From Hymenobacter negativus (GTDB taxonomy: Bacteria > Bacteroidota > Bacteroidia > Cytophagales > Hymenobacteraceae), in contig NZ_JAEDAE010000004.1 of assembly GCF_016056375.1 (NCBI RefSeq), positions 1-64,000 of the forward strand: a stretch of DNA of 64,000 nucleotides. The letters are read 5' to 3'. The position numbers and the translations under genes are program-made. Shown here piece after piece: positions 18,296 through 26,750 of the stretch (positions are counted from its first letter, which is position 1; each line of letters begins with the position of its first letter). The notes beneath the pieces were generated by a model. That model saw only the letters and a list, made by a program, of their open reading frames with translations, was not told the origin of the DNA and did not search any database.

Positions 18296-19567
18296 ATGCT
18301 GGTTCGCTTGCTTCTGTTGGTTGTATTTGTGCTCACAGCTTTCGCGCCCTTGGCCCCGCGCCCCGACTACGCCGGCCTCTACCGCGACGCCCCGCACCTG
18401 GACGTGGACACCCGCCGCGAGGACGACAGCCTGCGCCTCTACCTGCGCCTGCCCGCCCCAGCCCGCCTGGGGCCGGGCCACCCGCTGCGCCTCACCGCCT
18501 GGCCCAGCTACGAGGCCAAGCTGCCGCTATGGCAGGACAGCATTGGGCGCCGCCGGCAGCACCCCCGCCCCGAGGCCGATGGTAGCGTGCGCCTCAGCTT
18601 CTGCATTGCCGCGGCCCGCGTGCCGGCCGGGGCCATTCTGCAGCTCAGCACCGTCCCCGCCGATGCCAAAGACGACTACCAGGAACCCAGCACCACCGCC
18701 TGGCTGCGCCTGACCGAAGCCGTGCTAACGCGGCCCTTCGTGCTCACCGACTCGGCCGGGCTGCCCTTGATGCGCCGCTACGTGCGGGCCGGCGAAACCT
18801 TCGGTGTGGACAGCTATGGCCTGATGCAGCCCGTGCGCTGGAAGCGCTACGCCGTGACGCCTACCCCCGCCCTGCCGCCCATGACCAGCCCCTCCGCCAT
18901 GCCCGCCGGCCCGCGCCTGCTGCCCGTGCTCGACTCGGCTACGGCCGCGCCCGGCGAGCCACTGCGCTTCCGCGAGGCCGGCCTGTATGCGCTGAAGGTG
19001 GGCGGCGCGGGCGGCCTGCCCACCCGCACGCTGGCCGTGCTGGTGGGGGCCAACCACTACCCTGCCCTCACCACCGCCTCGGAACTCATTGAGCCGCTGC
19101 GCTACCTCACCACCAGCCAGGAGCGCCAGCGCCTGATTGATGCGCCCGACCCCAAGCGTGCGGTGGATAAATTCTGGCTCGACATCGCCAAAGGCAACCA
19201 GCGGCAGGGCAAGGAGTTGATTCGGCAATTCTACGGCCGCGTCACGGCGGCCAACCGCCTTTTCGCGGCCCACAAGGCCGGCTGGCTCACCGATAGGGGC
19301 TTGCTATACGTGGTGCTGGGGCCGCCGCCGAGCGTGCGGCGGCTGTTCAACGGCGAGGAACGGTGGTTTTATTCCGAGGGCGGGCTGGGCGGCGGGCCCA
19401 TCACCTACACCTTCCGGCCCCGGCCGAGTACCTTTGCCCCTGATTACTACGAATTGGTGCGCCGGCCCGAGTACGAACTGCTCTGGTATGCCGCCGTTGA
19501 AAAATGGAGAACCCCACTGACCGCCCTGACCGGCCCGAACGTCCCCAGCGACCTGCCCGCCCGGTAG
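18296..19567 (+). CDS. GWxTD-domain protein
   Basis: A 423-residue exported protein starting MLVRLLLLVVFVLTAFAP with no lipobox Cys. The GWxTD domain lies in the last third: the signature is AGWLTDRGLLYVVLGPP (near residue 335), followed by FYSEGGLGGGPITYTF. The first 200 residues are beta-rich and look like an immunoglobulin-like carbohydrate- or peptide-binding region. The domain is widespread in Bacteroidota and some other phyla with no settled function. A TAGCTTTA box ends 4 bases before the ATG, so the mRNA may have almost no leader. Its last 64 bases overlap the start of rlmB in another frame. Confidence 0.85.
   Translation: MLVRLLLLVVFVLTAFAPLAPRPDYAGLYRDAPHLDVDTRREDDSLRLYLRLPAPARLGPGHPLRLTAWPSYEAKLPLWQDSIGRRRQHPRPEADGSVRLSFCIAAARVPAGAILQLSTVPADAKDDYQEPSTTAWLRLTEAVLTRPFVLTDSAGLPLMRRYVRAGETFGVDSYGLMQPVRWKRYAVTPTPALPPMTSPSAMPAGPRLLPVLDSATAAPGEPLRFREAGLYALKVGGAGGLPTRTLAVLVGANHYPALTTASELIEPLRYLTTSQERQRLIDAPDPKRAVDKFWLDIAKGNQRQGKELIRQFYGRVTAANRLFAAHKAGWLTDRGLLYVVLGPPPSVRRLFNGEERWFYSEGGLGGGPITYTFRPRPSTFAPDYYELVRRPEYELLWYAAVEKWRTPLTALTGPNVPSDLPAR
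19429..19436 (+). promoter_or_regulatory. Candidate internal -7 promoter for rlmB
   Basis: TACCTTTG followed by CCCC lies inside the GWxTD coding sequence, 68 bases before the rlmB ATG. It matches TAnnTTTG but could be chance coding sequence. Confidence 0.3.
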
Positions 19568-20574
19568 CCGGCCGCCGCTTCTACGATGGCGCCAACCGCC
19601 CCGTCACCCCGAAACAGTTTCGCCCCGACCGTGGCGGTTCTGAGTTCGATGACCGCCCCGCCCGCCCCCGTGGCCGCGGCGGCTCAGACAACCGCGACGA
19701 CGCGCCCGACAGCCGCACCGGCCGCTCGGACCGGGGCGAGTCGCGCCCGCCCTTCCGCAACCGCGAAGGCGGCGAGCGCGGCGGCTCCGACCGCCCACGC
19801 TACGAAAACCGCCCCGCCCAGGCCTCCAGCATCGACATGCTGTTTGGCCTGCGCCCCATTCTGGAAGCGCTGAGCGCCGGCCGCACGCTGGAAAAAATCT
19901 TCCTGCTGCGCGGCACCAAAAACAGCCTTGTCACGGACATCTCCACCGCCGCCCGCGAAGCCGGCATCCAGGTGCAGATGGTGCCCGTGGAGAAGCTCGA
20001 CAACCTGACCCGCAAAAACCACCAGGGCGCGGTAGCCTTCGTGTCGCCGATTGATTACGCGCCGCTGGATAACATTGTATCCGGGCTGTTTGAGGAAGGC
20101 AAAGTACCCTTCCTGCTGCTGCTCGACCGCATCACCGACGTGCGCAACTTCGGAGCCATTGCCCGCACGGCCGAGTGCCTGGGAGTGCAGGCCATTGTGG
20201 TACCCAGCCGCGGCGCTGCTCAAATCAACGGCGACGCGCTGAAAACCAGCGCCGGCGCGCTCAACATCCTGCCGGTGTGCCGCGAGGTGAGCCTGCACGA
20301 AACCATCCGCTTCCTGCAGCAGTCGGGCATCACCGTGGTAGCCTGTACCGAGAAAGCCGAGGAAGCCGTGGGCACGGCCAACATCGATTTCAGCGGCCCC
20401 GTAGCCGTGCTCATGGGCTCGGAAGAAGACGGCATCTCGCCCGACCTCCTGAACCTAGCCGACGTGAAGCTGAAAGTGCCCATGACCGGCCAGATTCAGT
20501 CGCTCAATGTAGGCGTGGCCGCCGGCATCATGCTGTTTGAGGTGGCCCGGCAGCGGGTGGCGCAGGCAGAGTAG
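19504..20574 (+). CDS. rlmB: 23S rRNA 2'-O-methyltransferase RlmB (SpoU/TrmH family) with RGG-like N-terminal extension
   Basis: A 356-residue protein. Residues 112-350 are the RlmB fold: substrate-binding part from DMLFGLRPILEALSAGR, then the SPOUT knot with motif 1 LDRITDVRNFGAIARTAE, motif 2 VLMGSEEDGIS and motif 3 VKVPM-like LKVPMTGQIQSLNVGVAAGI. It methylates the ribose of G2251 (E. coli numbering) in 23S rRNA. The first ~110 residues are an unusual low-complexity arm rich in R, D, P and G (GRGGSDNRDD, NREGGERGGSD) that is probably disordered and may bind RNA. The start overlaps the GWxTD gene by 64 bases; the ATG at 19504 is the earliest possible, and a start nearer residue 110 would give a canonical RlmB. 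Confidence 0.92.
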   Translation: MENPTDRPDRPERPQRPARPVAGRRFYDGANRPVTPKQFRPDRGGSEFDDRPARPRGRGGSDNRDDAPDSRTGRSDRGESRPPFRNREGGERGGSDRPRYENRPAQASSIDMLFGLRPILEALSAGRTLEKIFLLRGTKNSLVTDISTAAREAGIQVQMVPVEKLDNLTRKNHQGAVAFVSPIDYAPLDNIVSGLFEEGKVPFLLLLDRITDVRNFGAIARTAECLGVQAIVVPSRGAAQINGDALKTSAGALNILPVCREVSLHETIRFLQQSGITVVACTEKAEEAVGTANIDFSGPVAVLMGSEEDGISPDLLNLADVKLKVPMTGQIQSLNVGVAAGIMLFEVARQRVAQAE

Positions 20575-20578
20575 AAAC

Positions 20579-20666
20579 TGTCATCCTGAGCAGAGCGAAG
20601 GACCTTATCACGTCAGCACTTATTTGTTTAAGCGTGATTAGGTCCTTCGCTCTGCTCAGGATGACA
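20579..20666. repeat. Long inverted repeat, family A copy 2
   Basis: Arms of 34 bp (20579-20612 and 20633-20666) with one mismatch enclose a 20-base loop. The core reads GAGCAGAGCG where copy 1 has GAGCGCAGCG, and the right arm carries the matching change, so pairing is kept. It begins 5 bases after the rlmB stop. Confidence 0.9.
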
Positions 20667-20676
20667 AACAGAATAA

Positions 20677-20708
20677 AAAGCCCCGGCACTGCACAGTGCC
20701 GGGGCTTT
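20677..20708. terminator. Bidirectional terminator between rlmB and manC
   Basis: A 15-bp perfect stem (AAAGCCCCGGCACTG / CAGTGCCGGGGCTTT) with a two-base loop lies between two converging genes. Confidence 0.85.
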
Positions 20709-20743
20709 CTGGTAATAAGGAATGTCTGGTTTTCGACGGGCCG

Positions 20744-21826
20744 CTAATTATACCCCCCGCCCTTCTTCGCCTTCACATCGGCCACGAAATCCTTCACGCG
20801 CTGCTCCTCGCTGCGCTTGCAGATGAGCAGCACGTTGTCGTACTCGGCCACGATGTAATCTTCCAGGCCCTGTACTACCACGAGGCGGTCGGCGGGGGTT
20901 TTGATGACGCAACCGGTCGTGTCGTAAAGCAGCACGTCGCCGCTTATCATGTTGTTGTTTTCGTCGTGGTGGCCGATGCGGTGCAGCGAATCCCAAGTAC
21001 CCACGTCGCTCCAGCCGAAGTCGGCCGGCAGCACGTACACGTTGTCCGCCTTTTCCATCACGCCGTAGTCGATGCTGATGTTGCGGCAGCGCGAGTAGGC
21101 CCGGCTGATGAATTCCTCTTCCTCGGGCGTACCCAACTGGTCGGCACCTTCATCGAATACTTCGGCGATGTCGCTCAAGTAGTGGTGGAAGGCATTGATG
21201 ATGACCTCGGCGCGCCATACAAACAGGCCGGAATTCCAGAGGAAGTCGCCGCTGTCCACAAACATGCGGGCCAGCTCCAGATTGGGCTTTTCGGTGAAGG
21301 TTTTCACCTTGTGCAGCTGGCCGCCGGGCAGGCTCTGGTCGTCCATGTACTGGATGTAGCCGTAGCCAGTATCGGGGCGCGAGGGCTGGATGCCGAGGGT
21401 GATGAGCACGTCGCTGGCCCGGGCGGCAGCCACGGCAATGCCGATGAGGCGGCGGAACTCGTCTTCGCGCAGCACGGCGTGGTCGGCGGGCGTCACGATG
21501 ATGGTGGCGTGCGGGTCGCGCTGCGCGATGCGGTAGCTGGCGTAAGCAATGCACGGCGCGGTGTTGCGGCCAATGGGCTCGCCCAAAATCTGGTCGGCCG
21601 GCAGCTGGGGCAGGTGCTCCTGCACCAGGTCCACGTAGTCGCGGTTGGTCACCACAAACACGTTCTCGGGCGGGCAAATGCCCTTGAAACGGTCCACGGT
21701 GAGCTGGAGCATGGAGCGGCCCGTGCCCAGCACGTCGTGAAACTGCTTGGGGTGGTTGGTGCGGCTGAACGGCCAGAACCGGCTGCCAATACCGCCAGCC
21801 ATGACGACGATGTAAGTGGAATTCAT
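20744..21826 (-). CDS. manC: Mannose-1-phosphate guanylyltransferase (short form)
   Basis: A 360-residue cytosolic nucleotidyltransferase making GDP-mannose from mannose-1-phosphate and GTP. The pyrophosphorylase signature is VVMAGGIGSRFWPFSR (7-22), followed by the Lys of HPKQF, GEPIGRNTAPCIAYA, the metal-binding TPADHAV, FTEKP and WNSGLFVW. It ends without the phosphomannose-isomerase domain found in bifunctional AlgA-type enzymes. The 92-base AT-rich gap upstream likely holds its promoter; kdsD lies just beyond on the same strand. GDP-mannose would feed polysaccharide or glycoprotein synthesis. Confidence 0.93.
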   Translation of the reverse strand: MNSTYIVVMAGGIGSRFWPFSRTNHPKQFHDVLGTGRSMLQLTVDRFKGICPPENVFVVTNRDYVDLVQEHLPQLPADQILGEPIGRNTAPCIAYASYRIAQRDPHATIIVTPADHAVLREDEFRRLIGIAVAAARASDVLITLGIQPSRPDTGYGYIQYMDDQSLPGGQLHKVKTFTEKPNLELARMFVDSGDFLWNSGLFVWRAEVIINAFHHYLSDIAEVFDEGADQLGTPEEEEFISRAYSRCRNISIDYGVMEKADNVYVLPADFGWSDVGTWDSLHRIGHHDENNNMISGDVLLYDTTGCVIKTPADRLVVVQGLEDYIVAEYDNVLLICKRSEEQRVKDFVADVKAKKGGGYN

Positions 21827-21918
21827 GTGGGCAAATGTAAAGGAGAACGCAGTACAGCGTGCGGCTTGGAAGGCTGCTATTTACTCAATAAATATTATAT
21901 ATTAAATAAAAAATATAA

Positions 21919-22935
21919 TCAAACCAGCCCTTCGCGCAGTAAATCATGCAGGTGGATGAAACCGGCAAACCGGCCATCCTCGGTTACCACCAGCTGCGTG
22001 ATGTTGCGGCTCTGCATCCGCGCCAAGGCTTCGGCGGCAAAGTCTTCCACGTCAATGGTAGCGGGTCGGGGCGTGAGAATGTCGCGGGCCTTGAGCTTTT
22101 CCAGGTCCGAGAAGCTGCCCAACATGCGGCGCAGGTCGCCATCGGTGATGATGCCGGCAAGATGACCGGCCGCGTCGAGCACGGCGGTGGCACCGAGGCG
22201 CTTGCCGGAAATTTCGAGCAGTACATCCTTTAGCGGCGCGTCTTCTGGCACTTGTGGGCGCTGGTTCTGGCGGCTGAGGTCGCCCACTTTCAGGTAGAGG
22301 CGCTTGCCGAGGGTGCCACCGGGGTGCAGGCGGGCAAAGTCGGCGGCGGTGAACTGGCGGCTTTCGAGCAGGCACACGGCCAGGGCATCGCCCAGAGCGA
22401 GGGCGGCCGTGGTGCTGGTGGTGGGCGCGAGGTTGTTGGGGCAGGCTTCTTTGGTTACGGGGGCGTGCAGCACGTAGGTGGCCTGCTGGGCCAAGTAAGA
22501 GTCGGCGTTGCTCACCAGGGCGGCCAAGGGCACCCCTTTGCGGCGCAGCAGCGGCACCAATACCTTAATTTCGGGCGTGTCGCCGCTCTTGCTGATGGCA
22601 ATGACGAAGTCCTCGGGCTGAATCATGCCCAGGTCGCCGTGGATGGCATCGGCAGCGTGCATGAACAGGGCCGGCGTGCCGGTGCTGTTGAGCGTGGCCA
22701 CGATTTTGCCCGCGATGTGGGCGCTTTTGCCAATGCCGGTGACGACTACCCGGCCTTTCAGCTGCAGGATGGCTTGCACGCAGGCCCCGAAATCGGGTGT
22801 GGCAGCCAGGGCATCGGCCACGGCGCGCACGGCATCGGCCTCTTCGTGCAGTACCTGGCGGGCAATGGCCAGCACGTTGGCCGCAGCCGGAATGGTGCCG
22901 GGTGTGGCGTTCTCAGAATGAAGGGTCACGGGCAT
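21919..22935 (-). CDS. kdsD: Arabinose-5-phosphate isomerase (KpsF/GutQ/KdsD family)
   Basis: A 338-residue cytosolic enzyme that converts ribulose-5-phosphate to arabinose-5-phosphate, the first step to Kdo for lipopolysaccharide. The SIS domain (about 40-195) has GKSAHIAGKIVATLNSTG, AIHGDLGMI and the phosphate loop ISKSGDTPE, plus the C-terminal ARLHPGGTLGKRL. Two CBS domains follow (about 213-335), with ITDGDLRRML in the first. It is transcribed away from recQ; in many Bacteroidota these two genes are neighbours in this arrangement. Confidence 0.92.
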   Translation of the reverse strand: MPVTLHSENATPGTIPAAANVLAIARQVLHEEADAVRAVADALAATPDFGACVQAILQLKGRVVVTGIGKSAHIAGKIVATLNSTGTPALFMHAADAIHGDLGMIQPEDFVIAISKSGDTPEIKVLVPLLRRKGVPLAALVSNADSYLAQQATYVLHAPVTKEACPNNLAPTTSTTAALALGDALAVCLLESRQFTAADFARLHPGGTLGKRLYLKVGDLSRQNQRPQVPEDAPLKDVLLEISGKRLGATAVLDAAGHLAGIITDGDLRRMLGSFSDLEKLKARDILTPRPATIDVEDFAAEALARMQSRNITQLVVTEDGRFAGFIHLHDLLREGLV

Positions 22936-23285
22936 GGGCTAGACACAAAATGTTATTGCAAAATTGGGGGAAAGAAGCTTAGCCGGCCCCCATGGGCTAA
23001 AACCAGCTTACCAAGGCTAATGGATAATTTACCTCGACTCACCTGCTCAATTACATCAAATTGAGGCACTCGCTACTTTAGAAACAGCTGCTTTGAGTAG
23101 ATAGACAGGCTCGAAACCACGAAGTTTCCAGGCAGCTTCTTCGCGTTGCGGAAGAGGCAGCAATATGAATAAATTGTTTTCCACAATTCATGAAAAACAC
23201 CATTTTTCATGCTAAAAACTGTGGCTATTGATTATCTTCGTTATGAACCGCAAGTCGGTATGCATTTCATTAGTGCTTTCGTCCT
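22936..23285. other. Divergent intergenic region between kdsD and recQ
   Basis: This 350-base gap holds the divergent promoters. The recQ-proximal half is AT-rich and contains a perfect 9-bp hairpin or operator, CATGAAAAA-CACCA-TTTTTCATG, at 23189-23211, preceded by a weaker inverted repeat ATTGT-TTTCC-ACAAT near 23173-23187. I see no defensible ORF or RNA gene. Confidence 0.5.
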
Positions 23286-25490
<2,205 letters not shown>

Positions 25491-25516
25491 AACAGCTTTG
25501 AGTTAATTGTCAAACT

Positions 25517-25548
25517 AAAAAAGCCGCTCCAGATGGAGCGGCTTTTTT
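25517..25548 (+). terminator. Terminator of recQ
   Basis: A 14-bp stem (AAAAAAGCCGCTCC and its complement) with AGAT loop and T-run begins 26 bases after the stop. Confidence 0.92.
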
Positions 25549-25656
25549 GGTTTCCGGTGCGCTTTCAGGCATTCTAATTACAAACCCTGCTTCGCTGGCC
25601 GCGTATTGGCAGAAGCCCTTAGCGCACAGCTTGGCAGGTGCTTTTAGCTTCTTAAT

Positions 25657-26160
25657 ATGTGGATTGTCTTCGCTTTGCTGGCCGCGCTGGCTTCGGCCTC
25701 GGTGGTCACGCTATCGAAAGCCGCGATTAAGGACGTGCCGCCCAGTTTGGTGTTTGCCATCGAAGCGGTGCTGATTTTAGGGGTGTCGTGGGGCACGGTG
25801 CTGTTTCAGGATTTGCTGCCGGACATCGCCAAGATTGAGCGCAAAACCTGGCTGGTGCTGGTGGTGGCGGGCGTGCTCACGGCCACCTCGTCGCTGCTGG
25901 TATTTCGGGCGCTTTCGCTGGGCGATGCCTCGCGGGTGTCGCCGCTCACCAATATTTCGCTGGTGTTTTCGGTGACGCTGGCGGCCGTCTTCCTCCGGGA
26001 AAAGCTGACCTGGCAGGTGATGCTAGGCGCGGCGCTCATGGCGGCCGGGGCCATCCTCATCGCCACAACAAAGCCTGCGGCAAAAAAAGAGACAGTCAGC
26101 AACCAAAATGGCGGTTCTGACAGCGGAACAACCATTTACGAATCGAAGCCAGCGGCTTAA
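25657..26160 (+). CDS. Half-size EamA-family membrane transporter
   Basis: A 167-residue inner-membrane protein with a single EamA repeat. About five hydrophobic segments are seen: 2-21, 31-52, 67-86, 96-116 and 118-137. The motifs VSPLTNISLVFSVTLAAVFLREKLT and LGAALMAAGAILIA match the usual end of an EamA domain. Most EamA transporters have two repeats (about 300 residues), so this protein probably works as a dimer, as in SMR-type proteins. The substrate is unknown. The hydrophilic tail (KKETVSNQNGGSDSG) is not conserved-looking. No sign of truncation: the frame is clean and has its own start. Confidence 0.8.
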   Translation: MWIVFALLAALASASVVTLSKAAIKDVPPSLVFAIEAVLILGVSWGTVLFQDLLPDIAKIERKTWLVLVVAGVLTATSSLLVFRALSLGDASRVSPLTNISLVFSVTLAAVFLREKLTWQVMLGAALMAAGAILIATTKPAAKKETVSNQNGGSDSGTTIYESKPAA

Positions 26161-26196
26161 TCCGGGCCGAATAATAGGCTACCAGGCAGGCATTGG

Positions 26197-26520
26197 CTAA
26201 GTTGCTGAGGGTAACAGCAGGGCTTCTGCCTCCAGTAGCAACGAGGCGCACATCAGCAAATCGTAGAGTAAGAACAGTTCTTCGAGGGTAAAGACGAATT
26301 TTTGATGGGCCGTCGCGCCGGGTAGCACCAGGCAACGCACCTGGGGGTCGGGCAGTTGGTGGGCATGTTGCTCGTACAGGCTGTGAATTGTGGCCCGCCA
26401 TTCGGGTAGTTCGGCGCGCTTCAGGCACAGGGCCACGTTGCCGAAGTAGATGTGCAGGCAGCAGCCCTGAGGACAGCGCGAAATGCAGCCTAAGTCGTTG
26501 TGATGCAGTGAACGGCACAT
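26197..26520 (-). CDS. Small Cys-rich protein, DUF6686-like
   Basis: A 107-residue protein starting at the ATG at 26520 (MCRSLHHNDLGCISRC). The frame stays open further upstream, but that leader is basic and unconserved in appearance. Cysteines at 2, 12, 16, 20, 21 and 32, followed by HIYFGNVALCL, suggest a small metal-binding module. The second half is helical and Leu-rich. It resembles the DUF6686 family often found beside TonB receptors in Cytophagales, but I make that match from memory and rate it moderate. It is divergent from the TonB receptor and shares with it an intergenic region that has a perfect palindromic operator, so iron-dependent co-regulation is plausible. Confidence 0.6.
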   Translation of the reverse strand: MCRSLHHNDLGCISRCPQGCCLHIYFGNVALCLKRAELPEWRATIHSLYEQHAHQLPDPQVRCLVLPGATAHQKFVFTLEELFLLYDLLMCASLLLEAEALLLPSAT

Positions 26521-26665
26521 AGCAAGGAAAGGAAAAGCGGGAGTGACGGACGCAGCAGCGGGGCGCACGCCAGCGGGGCAGTGGAAGGCCCACCTACGCG
26601 GCAAGCACTGGCCGAGGCAGTGACGGGTGACGGCAAAGGTATTGTCAGAAATTCGAGGCGCAATC

Positions 26666-26688
26666 TTATTTAGAATTATTCTAAATAA
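26666..26688. promoter_or_regulatory. Perfect 23-bp palindromic operator, Fur/DtxR-like
   Basis: Half-site TTATTTAGAAT, a central T, then the exact complement ATTCTAAATAA. It lies between the divergent Cys-rich gene and the TonB receptor, upstream of the receptor's -7 box. Confidence 0.75.
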
Positions 26689-26713
26689 TTTTTATTTCGG
26701 TGAATTCATCCAC

Positions 26714-26721
26714 TACTTTTG
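26714..26721 (+). promoter_or_regulatory. -7 promoter element of the TonB receptor gene
   Basis: TACTTTTG inside CTACTTTTGCCC, identical to boxes at 15002 and 40427. It lies between the two operator copies. Confidence 0.65.
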
Positions 26722-26724
26722 CCC

Positions 26725-26747
26725 TTAAATAGAATCTGTCTAAATAA
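26725..26747. promoter_or_regulatory. Second operator copy overlapping the predicted transcription start
   Basis: This 23-base site matches 18 of 23 positions of the perfect palindrome at 26666 (right half TCTAAATAA intact, left half TTAAATAGAAT). It ends 3 bases before the receptor ATG and covers the expected start site, so a bound repressor would block transcription. Confidence 0.65.
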
Positions 26748-26750
26748 GCT

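Noticed and set aside
26096..26593. A 165-codon minus-strand frame overlapping the EamA end and the small Cys-rich gene
   Set aside because: Arg/Ser/Pro-rich with no fold-like pattern. The 107-residue frame at 26197-26520 has a better start and a coherent pattern of cysteines.
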